This document shows, piece after piece, positions 27,532-36,897 of a stretch of DNA of 64,000 nucleotides. Location of the stretch: the NCBI GenBank assembly GCA_943330745.2, contig CALQIX020000010.1, positions 1-64,000 on the forward strand, given 5' to 3'. The position numbers and the translations under genes were made by a program. The notes under the pieces were generated by a model. The model was given only the letters and a program-made list of their open reading frames with translations, was not told the origin of the DNA and did no database searches. Numbering within the stretch: the stretch's first letter is position 1; every line of letters begins with the position of its first letter. The stretch is from Lishizhenia tianjinensis (GTDB lineage Bacteria; Bacteroidota; Bacteroidia; Flavobacteriales_D; Crocinitomicaceae).

Positions 27532-28374
27532 CTAATTAAATACATTAAAATTCGTTCCGTCAAAGGATGCAAAAACTACTTTGGGGTGCGACTGCTCCAC
27601 AGCAAAATTCCCCTCTTTGTCTAAAGCAATTGCTCCTGCAAAGCCATCAAATTCGGCTAATTCTGAAAAAGTTTTTTCGAAGGCCTTGGTCAACGTCATG
27701 CCATCTGTAACGCGCGTTACAATTTTAGTTGCAAGCGCCGAACTCACAATATCTTCTCCAACACCCGTACAACTAACTCCACAAAAATCATTCGCATAAT
27801 TTCCAGCTACAGTTGCTGAATCAGAAACACGTCCGGGCAATTCAAATCCTTTTCCGCCTGTTGAAGTTCCAGCGGCAATATTCCCATTTTTATCTAAAAC
27901 AACACAGCCAACAGTGCTCGTTCGCGAAGATTTCAATTTTTCTTCATAATCTTTTCTTCGTTCAGCTGTTTCGGTTGAAAAAACGGGGATTTCAATTTTC
28001 TCTGCATAAAGATTAGCTCCTTCACCTCCAAGAACTCGATCTTCTTCTTTCATCAACACAGCTGCTAGTTGAATCGGGTTTTGAATGTTTTGAACATTTA
28101 TAACACCACTAAACTTTTTGTTTTTACCGTTCATGAGTGATGCACTCATCCTAATTTTGCCATCACTTTGAATTTGAGAACCAATACCTGCATTAAAAAG
28201 CGGATCATTTTCTAGTTGCTCAATGGCAAAAACAACTGTTTGTTCTGCAGTATGATTTTGCAAGTAATCATAAGAACTTTTAGAGATTCTTTCCAATGCA
28301 TTTTGTTTGGCATTTTTTACTTCATCAGATTGTGATGATTCACTAAAAAAACCACCGTGAATGATAAGTTTCAT
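27532..28374 (-). CDS. Isoaspartyl peptidase / type 2 asparaginase (Ntn hydrolase)
   Basis: This 280-residue protein is a plant-type asparaginase of the N-terminal-nucleophile family, which cleaves itself and then hydrolyses beta-aspartyl dipeptides or asparagine. The large-subunit start IIHGG, FNAGIGSQIQSDG and the nucleophile region TSTVGCVVLDKNGNIAAGTSTGG are clear; Thr154 is the predicted nucleophile. The residue before it is Ser153 where Gly is usual at the autocleavage site. RVSDSATVAGNYAN and CTGVGEDI complete the signature. It lies directly after cyanophycinase, whose product, beta-Asp-Arg, is a natural substrate for this family; together they could degrade cyanophycin to Asp and Arg. 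Confidence 0.88.
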   Translation of the reverse strand: MKLIIHGGFFSESSQSDEVKNAKQNALERISKSSYDYLQNHTAEQTVVFAIEQLENDPLFNAGIGSQIQSDGKIRMSASLMNGKNKKFSGVINVQNIQNPIQLAAVLMKEEDRVLGGEGANLYAEKIEIPVFSTETAERRKDYEEKLKSSRTSTVGCVVLDKNGNIAAGTSTGGKGFELPGRVSDSATVAGNYANDFCGVSCTGVGEDIVSSALATKIVTRVTDGMTLTKAFEKTFSELAEFDGFAGAIALDKEGNFAVEQSHPKVVFASFDGTNFNVFN

Positions 28375-28380
28375 ATGTGT

Positions 28381-29247
28381 TTATTTGGATGCGTGTATTG
28401 TCATTTCATGATTGGATAAAAGATAAATATCACCTTTATTCATTACGTGAACAACTAAATTTTTAATTGAAATTGCTTCTCCTAAATTGACATCCGTAAT
28501 ATTTGTATCTGTAATTTTTCGCCCATCCACGAGTATCACTAAACCTGTTCCAAGTGCTTCCATGTGCTCACCTTCAGTTACTAACAATCCTGTGTCCTCA
28601 CCTAAACCTATTCCAAGAGCCTTTGGATTACTAACTACCGCTTGAAACAAACGACCAATTCTTCCTCTTTTTACAAAATGTGTATCAATTACAACATGAT
28701 CTATTAATCCTAATCCACTCGTGATTTTTATTTCACCTTTCAATAGTGCCTCTTGGCTAGAACCTTGATAAATCATGCTTTTGGATGCAGAATGCGCTCC
28801 TGCTGAAGTTCCTACGTAAATAAAATCTTCGTTTTGATATTTTTCGAGAATTTTGTCATGGATAGGTGTTCCACCAATAATTGATGTTAATCGAAGTTGA
28901 TCGCCTCCCGTAAAGAATACAACATCGGCATTTATTATTCTTGTCAAGTTTTCGTCAGCGGTAGCATCTTCCCTTTTTTGAATATTTAAGACTTCAACAT
29001 TTTCAGCGCCGAGAAAACTAAACGCTTTCGCATATTCGGGACCAACTATTTCAGGTATTTTTGATGCGGTTGGAATAATTTCAATCCTCGAGTTAACTCC
29101 TTTGAGCGATTCATTAATGATCCGTTTTAAAATTCCTTTTTCAAAGAAATTCAAATTATTTTCAACCTGAGATTCAAAATTACTTTCTGTAAAACTTCCT
29201 TTATCTACAGCCCCCCCGATAATAATAAGCTTTCCTTTTGGTTTCAT
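28381..29247 (-). CDS. cphB: Cyanophycinase (peptidase S51)
   Basis: This 288-residue protein matches cyanophycinase, a serine exopeptidase that cuts the storage polymer cyanophycin into beta-Asp-Arg dipeptides. The beginning KLIIIGGAVDKG, the FFTGGDQLRLT segment and the nucleophile elbow YVGTSAGAHSAS (Ser in GTSAGA) are diagnostic, as is the later TGLGLIDHVVIDTHFVKRGR with the catalytic His and the GLGEDTGLLV segment. No secretion signal is visible, so it is probably cytoplasmic. No cyanophycin synthetase lies in the window. It leads an operon with isoaspartyl peptidase (6 nt) and an M48 lipoprotein. Confidence 0.9.
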   Translation of the reverse strand: MKPKGKLIIIGGAVDKGSFTESNFESQVENNLNFFEKGILKRIINESLKGVNSRIEIIPTASKIPEIVGPEYAKAFSFLGAENVEVLNIQKREDATADENLTRIINADVVFFTGGDQLRLTSIIGGTPIHDKILEKYQNEDFIYVGTSAGAHSASKSMIYQGSSQEALLKGEIKITSGLGLIDHVVIDTHFVKRGRIGRLFQAVVSNPKALGIGLGEDTGLLVTEGEHMEALGTGLVILVDGRKITDTNITDVNLGEAISIKNLVVHVMNKGDIYLLSNHEMTIHASK

Positions 29248-29252
29248 AGAAA

Positions 29253-29260
29253 CAAAAATA
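29253..29260 (-). promoter_or_regulatory. Putative -7 promoter element of the cyanophycinase operon, leaderless layout
   Basis: The minus strand reads TATTTTTG, an exact match ending 5 nt before the cyanophycinase ATG at 29247. Confidence 0.55.
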
Positions 29261-29483
29261 AAGTTATTTACTTTTCATTATTTTGAGAGAGGAATTGACT
29301 TATTAACAATTTAATAATAAAGCTCAAAAAATTAAATAATAGATCACATTAAACATAACCTTTTCAAAATCATTTTCTTACAAAAAATAACAGGAGTCTA
29401 AACCTTATTTTATTCAAAATTGTTTCAACAATAATATAAATTTTATTGGCAATTATGTAATTTAACACCCTAAACTTTAAACT

Positions 29484-32400
29484 ATGAGAAAAATTTTTAC
29501 TTTTTCCTTTTTATTGGGTTCTTTTGCCTTGTTTGGGCAGGAATCTCAATTCATGGGATATGTTACTCCAACTGTGAGTAATTTGATTCCTGCTTCAAAA
29601 AATCAAGTAGAACCAAAGAATCAGGTTATTAAACCTAATTTTAAAGGAAGAGACTTGATTGAAGTCGATAACACGAATACTCACAACCCAGATTGGGTTT
29701 GGCAACAACACCAAAACACTGAAAAAATCGCAGCTGCAACTGTTGTTTGGCAATTTCAAGGACTTGGAACTAATTTATCTCCTCCTGACCCTACAGTGGA
29801 TGCAGATAGCAATGTCGTTATTCAATCTACAAATTCCAATGGGGGCGCTGTTTATCGAATATTCAACAAGAATACTGGTGCAACAATTGCGAGTTCTTTA
29901 ACTATGCAAACACTTGGTGGGGCTGCTGGATTGGGAGATCCAATTGTTTTATATTATAAGCCTGCACGTCGTTGGTTCTTGATGGAGTTTTCAAGTACTG
30001 GGAATAAATTATTAGTTCATGTTTCTCAAACAAGTAATCCACAAGGGGCATATTACACATACTCTTTTACGTGTACTCAGTTTCCAGATTATCCAAAATG
30101 GAGTTTTTGTCAAGCATCTGATGCATTTTTAGTAACTACTAATGAAGGTGGACCGCCTACAACGTATGCAATGAAATTAAGTACTCTTTTAACAGGAGGT
30201 ACTTCTCCTTTTATCAAAATTGCTATTGGTTATTCATTAAATGGATTTGGTTTTCAATCAATTACACCCGTTGACCTAGAAGGAGATAATGCTGCACCTG
30301 CAGGAATGAAACCATTATTTGTTCGACACAGAGATGATGAGTCTCATACAAATGGCACCCCTGATAGTGGAACAAATGACTGGATTGAATTATGGGAAAT
30401 GACCATCAATTGGACGAATAATACAGCTACAGTTGCGAAGATACAAGATATTTCAATTGCTGAAATCGACTCTAAACTATGTGGTTTAACAAGTTTCGCA
30501 TGTATCAAACAACCAGGAACAACAACTACCTTGGATCCATTAAGAGAACCTGTAATGTACAAAGCTCCAATGCGGGTATTTGGCACACATCAAGCAATGG
30601 TTTTAGCACTAGCAACTGATGTTGATGGAGCAGATAGAGCAGGGGTGAGATGGATTGAGTTAAGAAGAGCTACAGGAGTTACAACAGCAACTTGGACAAA
30701 ATATCAAGAGGGGACATTTGCTCCGGGAACAGGTACTAGTCGTTGGATGCCAGCTATTAATATTGATAAAAATGGAAATATAATTATGGCATATTCTACA
30801 TCAAGTAATACAGCAGGTGATTTTCCTTCCATTAAAATGACAGGAAGAAAACCATGTGACCCCCTTGGAACAATGACAGTTCCTGAAACAACAATTATTG
30901 CTGGTACATCCTCGAAAGCAGGCGGGGGAGATACACGCTGGGGAGATTATCACCATATGTCAATTGATGATTTTGACGGAGTAACATTCTATTACACAGG
31001 GGTGTATCACAACACAAGTACAAAAACAAATGTCAGTGCAATCCGCATGAATCCAGATGCAAAAGACGCTTCCATTTTTGATATTTTCCAAGTAACTCCG
31101 GGTGGAATTTGTGGATCATCCACTCAATTGGGCGTTGTGGTTCAAAATATGGGAACAGCTGCAATTACTAGTGGTGTGATACAATGGCAAATTGGTTCAG
31201 GTGCACTAACAAATGTGAATTATACATCCAATCAATTAACAAGTGTTGGTGCATTAGATACAATCTTTGTTACAGTAACTGGTTTAGTAAATGGATCAAA
31301 TAGTGTTACAATAAATTCAACCACAGTAAATGGTACATCACCGGATGATAATATTTGTAATGATACTAAAACATATACTTTAACTGTTGGAGCTGGTGGT
31401 TTCACTGTAAACTCTACTGTTAATGCACAACCAACCTGTACTACGAATTCTGGTCAGGTAACTTTAGTACCAACTGGTGGAACGTCACCTTTTACTTATG
31501 CTTTGAATAATGGAACTCCACAAAGTTCTGCAACGTTTTCAAATTTAGCTGCTGGAACTTATTCTTACACTATTACTGATAATACAGGATGTTCTGGAAC
31601 GGGTTCTGTAACGCTTTCTCAACCGGCATCAATTACAGCCACATCAACTCAGTCAGCTCAAATTACATGTAACGGAGCACAAAATGCGTCAATTACTGCT
31701 TCAGCGTCAGGTGGACAAGCTTCTTATACGTATTCTATTGATGGAACAACATATCAAGCTGGAGCAAGTTTTTCTGGTTTAGGTGCAGGTACTTATACGG
31801 TCTATGCAAAAGATGCAAACGGATGTGTGGGTCAAACTTCAATAACAATTTCGCAACCTGCTGTATTGAATTTAAACGCAGTTCCAACAATGATCAGTTG
31901 TTTTGGAAATACTAACGGATCTATTTCAGCCGTTGGTTCAGGTGGAACTTCACCTTACGTTTATAGCATCGATGGAACAACTTTTTCTTCTCAAAGTGTA
32001 GTGAATAATTTATCTGCTGGTAACTACACCGTTACTGTAAAAGATGCAAATGGTTGCTTACAAACATTTAATACAACCATTACTGAACCAACTCAAGTAG
32101 GAGTTTCTGGTGTATCAACAGGAACAGCTACAGCTACGACCAATGGAACAATTACATTGACAGGAAATGGAGGATTAACACCTTATACATACAGTATAAA
32201 TGGTACTAACTATTATTCTGGTTCATTGTTCTCAAATTTAGCGCCTGGAACATATACTTGCTATGTGAAGGACAATAATGGATGTATCAGTACAACCACT
32301 GTAATTGTTGAAGAATTGGTAGGGTTAGAGGAAAATGGTATAAATATAATTCAACTTTATCCGAATCCAAATAATGGAATTTTTGAATTATCAGTTGAAG

Positions 32401-32594
32401 GACTAACTGGAGATAAACTTGCATGTAAATTATTCAATGTTCAAGGCCAATTAGTTTCAGATTTCACTTTAGATGTTGTTAACGGAAAAGCAGCTAGAAC
32501 AATTGAAATGAGTAAAAAACTTTCTGCGGGAGTATATTACTTAGGATTGTACAACGCTGAAAAAGCAATAGTTCGACAATTTATTAAAGAATAA
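29484..32594 (+). CDS. Secreted SprB-repeat protein with T9SS sorting domain
   Basis: This 1036-residue exported protein starts with a Sec signal (RKIFTFSFLLGSFALFGQ). Residues about 60-530 form an uncharacterised beta-rich domain that contains GDYHHMSIDDFDG and looks like a propeller. Residues about 540-636 resemble a CARDB-type Ig domain. Four SprB-type repeats then run to about residue 945. The C-terminus from about 953 (LYPNPNNGIFELSVEG to VRQFIKE) is a type A sorting domain recognised by the type IX secretion system, so it is exported across the outer membrane and anchored or released. SprB repeats are known from gliding adhesins, but no gliding genes are adjacent. A terminator follows, so it is probably transcribed alone. 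Confidence 0.87.
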   Translation: MRKIFTFSFLLGSFALFGQESQFMGYVTPTVSNLIPASKNQVEPKNQVIKPNFKGRDLIEVDNTNTHNPDWVWQQHQNTEKIAAATVVWQFQGLGTNLSPPDPTVDADSNVVIQSTNSNGGAVYRIFNKNTGATIASSLTMQTLGGAAGLGDPIVLYYKPARRWFLMEFSSTGNKLLVHVSQTSNPQGAYYTYSFTCTQFPDYPKWSFCQASDAFLVTTNEGGPPTTYAMKLSTLLTGGTSPFIKIAIGYSLNGFGFQSITPVDLEGDNAAPAGMKPLFVRHRDDESHTNGTPDSGTNDWIELWEMTINWTNNTATVAKIQDISIAEIDSKLCGLTSFACIKQPGTTTTLDPLREPVMYKAPMRVFGTHQAMVLALATDVDGADRAGVRWIELRRATGVTTATWTKYQEGTFAPGTGTSRWMPAINIDKNGNIIMAYSTSSNTAGDFPSIKMTGRKPCDPLGTMTVPETTIIAGTSSKAGGGDTRWGDYHHMSIDDFDGVTFYYTGVYHNTSTKTNVSAIRMNPDAKDASIFDIFQVTPGGICGSSTQLGVVVQNMGTAAITSGVIQWQIGSGALTNVNYTSNQLTSVGALDTIFVTVTGLVNGSNSVTINSTTVNGTSPDDNICNDTKTYTLTVGAGGFTVNSTVNAQPTCTTNSGQVTLVPTGGTSPFTYALNNGTPQSSATFSNLAAGTYSYTITDNTGCSGTGSVTLSQPASITATSTQSAQITCNGAQNASITASASGGQASYTYSIDGTTYQAGASFSGLGAGTYTVYAKDANGCVGQTSITISQPAVLNLNAVPTMISCFGNTNGSISAVGSGGTSPYVYSIDGTTFSSQSVVNNLSAGNYTVTVKDANGCLQTFNTTITEPTQVGVSGVSTGTATATTNGTITLTGNGGLTPYTYSINGTNYYSGSLFSNLAPGTYTCYVKDNNGCISTTTVIVEELVGLEENGINIIQLYPNPNNGIFELSVEGLTGDKLACKLFNVQGQLVSDFTLDVVNGKAARTIEMSKKLSAGVYYLGLYNAEKAIVRQFIKE
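31400..32310 (+). repeat. Four tandem SprB-type repeats (protein level)
   Basis: Four units of about 75-80 codons each begin near 31400, 31625, 31865 and 32095. Each has the pattern C-N/S-G..G...PY.YSIDG..F....F.NL.AGTYT..VKD.NGC. The repeat is seen in protein sequence; DNA identity between units is partial, which points to old duplication rather than recent slippage. Confidence 0.82.
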
Positions 32595-32612
32595 TACAAT
32601 TTTTAAACGATT

Positions 32613-32645
32613 AAAAGGCGATCAATTTTTGGTCGCCTTTTTTTG
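32613..32645 (+). terminator. Intrinsic terminator after the SprB-repeat gene
   Basis: AAAAGGCGA (32613-32621) pairs with TCGCCTTTT (32633-32641), a 9-bp stem with an 11-nt loop, followed by further Ts. Confidence 0.9.
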
Positions 32646-32720
32646 TTTTATGCTAGTTATAAACAATGTTAAATGGAATAAAATTCTAAAGGCTCAATTC
32701 AATAAATCAAATATTCAAGT

Positions 32721-32728
32721 TAACTTTG
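32721..32728 (+). promoter_or_regulatory. Putative -7 promoter element of guaA, leaderless layout
   Basis: TAACTTTG is an exact match ending 3 nt before the ATG at 32732. A purine-responsive motif is not evident. Confidence 0.55.
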
Positions 32729-32731
32729 GAC

Positions 32732-34264
32732 ATGCATGAGAAATTACTGATTTTAGATTTTGGATCCCAATATACTCAGTTAATTGCACGAAGAGTAAGG
32801 GAATTAAATGTTTATTGTGAAATTCATCCATGGGATAAAATACCCGAAATAGGTACTGCCGTCAAAGGCGTTATTCTTTCCGGTAGCCCATTTTCTACCT
32901 TGGATTCGAGGGCGCCGAAACCTGATTTGTCGCAAATTAAGGGTGTAATACCTTTATTAGGTGTTTGTTATGGTGCTCAGTTATTAGTGAATCAATTTGG
33001 TGGCCAAGTTCTTCCTTCAAAAATTCGTGAATATGGAAGAGCTCAAATCGAAATCATTAAGAATAATTCTCGTTTATTTAAAAATATGTCGCTTCAATCT
33101 CAAGTATGGATGTCACACGGAGATACAATTGTTGATGTACCAAATGATTATGAAGTTATTTGCAGCACAGAAGATGTTCGTGTTGCAGGATTTCAGATTG
33201 AAAATGAACTTACGTACGGAATTCAGTTTCATCCAGAGGTTTATCATTCTACAGAAGGAACGCAACTAATTTCCAATTTCTTAATTGATATCTGCAGATT
33301 TTCACAGGATTGGACACCAAATTCGTTTGTGGAAGAAACAATAGCAATTTTAAAAGCGCAAATAGGAGAGGATAAAGTTATTATGGGATTGTCCGGAGGG
33401 GTTGATTCAACAGTTGCTGCTGTACTTTTGCATAAAGCCATTGGGAATAATTTGCATTGCATATTTGTAAATAATGGATTATTGCGAAAAAATGAATACC
33501 AATCTGTTCTTGAATCCTATGAAGGAATGGGGTTAAATGTAAAAGGGGTTGATGCTTCATCCCTTTTTTACGCCGAATTAGATGGAAAAACCGATCCAGA
33601 AGCCAAACGTAAAGCAATTGGCAAGGTTTTTATAGATGTATTTGATGCTGAATCTAAAAAAGTGGAAAATGCAGTGTGGTTAGGACAAGGAACTATTTAT
33701 CCGGATGTGATTGAGTCTGTTTCTGCAACGGGTGGACCCTCGCAAACAATTAAATCTCATCACAATGTGGGGGGATTACCTGATTATATGAAACTTCAAG
33801 TGGTTGAACCTTTGCGCTTATTATTTAAAGATGAAGTGCGCCGGATTGGGAATGCTTTGAAAATAGAACCATCAATTTTGGCAAGACATCCTTTTCCAGG
33901 TCCAGGTTTGGGTATTCGAATTTTAGGGGAGGTTACGGCTGAAAAAGTCGCGATTTTGCAAGAAGTGGATGCTATTTTTATTGATGGATTGAAAGAAGAT
34001 GGATTATATAACGAGGTTTGGCAAGCTGGAGCCATATTTTTACCCATTCAATCGGTTGGAGTAATGGGGGATGAGCGAACTTATGAAAATGCAGTAGCTT
34101 TAAGGGCTGTTTCATCAACAGACGGTATGACGGCTGATTGGTGTCATCTTCCTTACGAATTTTTGGCTAAAATTTCCAATCGTATTATTAATCAGGTAAA
34201 AGGAATTAATCGAGTTACCTATGATATTAGTTCAAAACCTCCCGCTACCATTGAATGGGAGTAA
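32732..34264 (+). CDS. guaA: GMP synthase (glutamine-hydrolysing)
   Basis: GuaA converts XMP to GMP, using ammonia from glutamine. The 510-residue protein has the N-terminal class I amidotransferase domain ([17 protein letters not shown]; nucleophile Cys in [11 protein letters not shown] near 78; FHPEV with the catalytic His), followed by the ATP-pyrophosphatase domain with the PP-loop GLSGGVDST near 219 and the C-terminal dimerisation domain ending in PPATIEWE, as in nearly all GuaA. I use ATG 32732; the frame extends to a TTG at 32726, but that codon is part of the promoter element. Length is normal. Confidence 0.96.
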   Translation: MHEKLLILDFGSQYTQLIARRVRELNVYCEIHPWDKIPEIGTAVKGVILSGSPFSTLDSRAPKPDLSQIKGVIPLLGVCYGAQLLVNQFGGQVLPSKIREYGRAQIEIIKNNSRLFKNMSLQSQVWMSHGDTIVDVPNDYEVICSTEDVRVAGFQIENELTYGIQFHPEVYHSTEGTQLISNFLIDICRFSQDWTPNSFVEETIAILKAQIGEDKVIMGLSGGVDSTVAAVLLHKAIGNNLHCIFVNNGLLRKNEYQSVLESYEGMGLNVKGVDASSLFYAELDGKTDPEAKRKAIGKVFIDVFDAESKKVENAVWLGQGTIYPDVIESVSATGGPSQTIKSHHNVGGLPDYMKLQVVEPLRLLFKDEVRRIGNALKIEPSILARHPFPGPGLGIRILGEVTAEKVAILQEVDAIFIDGLKEDGLYNEVWQAGAIFLPIQSVGVMGDERTYENAVALRAVSSTDGMTADWCHLPYEFLAKISNRIINQVKGINRVTYDISSKPPATIEWE

Positions 34265-34288
34265 TTTGAAATTATTAAAAAAAGAATT

Positions 34289-35968
34289 ATGAAGCAATTA
34301 TTGTTTTTTCTGTTTTTTGTTCAAGTACTTAATTTTCACGCTCAAGATTTCGTCAAAATTGAAAACCTAAATGGAAAGAAGTACTATGTATACTTGATTG
34401 ATGAAGGTGTTACGCTTGAGTCTATAGCATCCGATTTCAATGTTTCTAAGGAGATTATTGTATCTGCAAATCAAGGGATTGACAAGAATTTTACAATTGG
34501 TAAAAAACTACTTATTCCTGCAGTCTCAAAAAACATCGTTCATGAAGTTAAAGAATCTGAAACCTTGTATTCGCTGTGCAGAAAATATGGTGTTTCCGTT
34601 GAAACGTTTAAAACTGATTCAACAGTTGTTAATGGAGTAATAAAAGTTGGACAACAATTAACCTTTGTAAATGCCTGTGAGCCTATTTCCTATAGTTCAA
34701 TTTCAAAAGGACAAGTTGTTCCACCAATTAACAAAGAAACCGATTCTGATACTATTTTACTATATACCGTCAAACAAGGAGAAACGCTTTATAGTTTGTC
34801 AAAACGATACATGGTGCCTTCTGATAAGTTACAAAAATTAAATAATATCACACCGGTTCAATTGAAAACAGGAATGATTATTAAAATCCCCTTAAAAAGA
34901 GAGGATTTAGATAAAGAAATTTTGATAAAACCGGTTCTTACTGATAACAAACCATTAATTGATTCTACGCTATTGTTTCCAGCCAAAAAAGGTCCATGGA
35001 AAATAGCCATGTTTTTACCTTTTTATTTAGGTAATGGTAAAAAAGCTCCAGCTTCAATTGTTTCAGCATCTACTGAATTTTACATGGGAGCAAAAATGGC
35101 AATTGATGAAATAGGTTCTTCTACCGAATTGTACGTTTATGATTATATGAATGATACGGTAGATATTGCTGGTATTTTAAAACGCCCAGAGTTTTCTACA
35201 ATGGATTTAATCTTCGCTCCGTTGGATGTTGGTGAAGCATTATTAGTGGCAAATTGGTGTCAAGAAAATCAAGTTCCCTTCGTAACGACTGTTCCAAAAG
35301 CAAATCGATTAATTTCAAATAATCCAATGGCGCACTTTGGAATTCCTTCCGATGCTAACATGCTTAAAATATTGGCGAAATACTCCATAGATAATTATTC
35401 ATCTAAACAAGTTATTTTAGTGAAGTCAAATGATAAGGTGGACATGACTAATTATGAGGCTTTTAGAAGTGTCTATTATTCGAATGACAATCCAACGAAT
35501 ATTAAATTAATTGAAGCTACAACAAAAGACTTTGGTCAATATCTTCAAAAAAATCCTTCAAGTATTGTTGTCTATGCATCCAATGAAAAATCGGAGGTGC
35601 TTGATTTTATGAATTTATTGAAACCTTATTCCGGATTGACTTTATTTGGTCACAAAGATTGGCTAAAATTTGGAGAGGCTGTTACAAGTGTTCGATCTAA
35701 ATATAATATGCACTTTGTAAATTATAAGTCTCCTTTTCCTTCCTTTAGTTACCATGATGCAGGGGTAAAGTCTTTACATAGAAAGTATCGAGATTATTAC
35801 AATGCAGATATTACTGGAATGGTGATTTATGGATATGATGTAGCCAAATATTTCACTTCTTATGTTTTATTGAGAAAAGAGGCGAATGGAGTAATCATGG
35901 ATTTTGATTTGAAACCTAATTTTGAAACCGGAGGTTTTGAGAATGTAAAATGTTACATTGATAATTAA
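34289..35968 (+). CDS. Exported LysM-repeat protein with periplasmic-binding-like domain
   Basis: This 559-residue protein has a Sec signal (KQLLFFLFFVQVLNFHAQ) and then three LysM-like units at about residues 30-75, 85-125 and 157-200; the clearest is YTVKQGETLYSLSKRYMVPSDKL, and the first is weak. From about 235 to the end (KIAMFLPFYLGNGKK onward) it looks like a type 1 periplasmic-binding fold: the AAMFLPF/YMGAKMAIDE start, DLIFAPLDVGEALL and VPFVTTVPKA. This combination is often annotated in Bacteroidota as LysM peptidoglycan-binding protein; it may bind the wall and sense or hold a ligand. Function is unknown. It lies 24 nt after guaA and 3 nt before hemF. Confidence 0.78.
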   Translation: MKQLLFFLFFVQVLNFHAQDFVKIENLNGKKYYVYLIDEGVTLESIASDFNVSKEIIVSANQGIDKNFTIGKKLLIPAVSKNIVHEVKESETLYSLCRKYGVSVETFKTDSTVVNGVIKVGQQLTFVNACEPISYSSISKGQVVPPINKETDSDTILLYTVKQGETLYSLSKRYMVPSDKLQKLNNITPVQLKTGMIIKIPLKREDLDKEILIKPVLTDNKPLIDSTLLFPAKKGPWKIAMFLPFYLGNGKKAPASIVSASTEFYMGAKMAIDEIGSSTELYVYDYMNDTVDIAGILKRPEFSTMDLIFAPLDVGEALLVANWCQENQVPFVTTVPKANRLISNNPMAHFGIPSDANMLKILAKYSIDNYSSKQVILVKSNDKVDMTNYEAFRSVYYSNDNPTNIKLIEATTKDFGQYLQKNPSSIVVYASNEKSEVLDFMNLLKPYSGLTLFGHKDWLKFGEAVTSVRSKYNMHFVNYKSPFPSFSYHDAGVKSLHRKYRDYYNADITGMVIYGYDVAKYFTSYVLLRKEANGVIMDFDLKPNFETGGFENVKCYIDN

Positions 35969-35971
35969 ATC

Positions 35972-36874
35972 ATGCGAGAGTTAATTCAATCGGAATTTAA
36001 GCAACTTCAGGAATTTATTTGTACGCAATTAGAAATTTCTGATGGCAAGGGTAAGTTTCACATGGATGAATGGAGTCGAGAAGAAGGGGGAGGAGGCAGA
36101 ACCAATACTATTTCACACGGAAACATAATTGAAAAAGGTGGTGTTGCCTTTTCAGCAGTTCATGGAGCGGTTACTGATGATATGAAAAAACAGTTGGGAA
36201 CGAATGGAAATAGTTTTTTTGCCACAGGAGTATCAATTGTACTACATCCAAATTCACCGCACATTCCAATTATTCACATGAACGTCCGTTATTTTGAACT
36301 GGATAATGGAACCTATTGGTTTGGCGGAGGAATTGATTTAACTCCACATTACATTACACCTGATCGAGCTGCTATTTTTCATTTGAAGCTCAAAGAAATT
36401 TGTGATTCTTTTGATGAATCGTTTTATCCAACCTTTAAAAAGTGGGCTGATGATTATTTCTTCATTGGTCATAGAAATGAAACACGTGGGGTTGGAGGAA
36501 TCTTTTTTGATCATCAATCACATGAAAATAGTGCATTAACAAAGGAACAAATTTTTGATTTTTGTTTAACGTTAGGTAAGGCATTTCCCTTTATTTATCA
36601 GATCCAGATGGAATTGGGTAAAGATGATCAAATAACAGAAAATCAAAGAAAATGGCAGATGCTTAGAAGAGGTCGATATGTTGAATTCAACTTGGTTCAC
36701 GACCGTGGAACAAAGTTCGGACTCGTATCAGGAGGTAGAACCGAATCAATTTTACTTAGTATGCCTCCTGTTGCAAACTGGGAATATGATTTTAAACCTG
36801 AAAAAGAGAGTCCAGAGGAATTTACACTCAATCATCTAAAAAAAGGAATTGAATGGTTATCAGTTGGAAATTAA
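35972..36874 (+). CDS. hemF: Oxygen-dependent coproporphyrinogen III oxidase
   Basis: HemF decarboxylates coproporphyrinogen III to protoporphyrinogen IX using molecular oxygen, so it indicates aerobic haem synthesis. The 300-residue protein has the family blocks HMNVRYFEL, WFGGGIDLTPHY, GHRNETRGVGGIFFDH and YVEFNLVHDRGTKFGL near the C-terminus, with the conserved Asp and Arg residues in place. It begins 3 nt after the LysM protein and has no visible promoter of its own, so it is probably co-transcribed from guaA or from inside the upstream gene. The NTP pyrophosphohydrolase follows 23 nt later. Confidence 0.95.
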   Translation: MRELIQSEFKQLQEFICTQLEISDGKGKFHMDEWSREEGGGGRTNTISHGNIIEKGGVAFSAVHGAVTDDMKKQLGTNGNSFFATGVSIVLHPNSPHIPIIHMNVRYFELDNGTYWFGGGIDLTPHYITPDRAAIFHLKLKEICDSFDESFYPTFKKWADDYFFIGHRNETRGVGGIFFDHQSHENSALTKEQIFDFCLTLGKAFPFIYQIQMELGKDDQITENQRKWQMLRRGRYVEFNLVHDRGTKFGLVSGGRTESILLSMPPVANWEYDFKPEKESPEEFTLNHLKKGIEWLSVGN

Positions 36875-36897
36875 TAGTTTAATTAGGTATAAGCGAT

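Noticed and set aside
31400-32310. Apparent tandem DNA repeat as CRISPR or satellite
   Set aside because: The repeats are codon-in-frame SprB-type protein repeats with divergent DNA and no conserved spacer structure.
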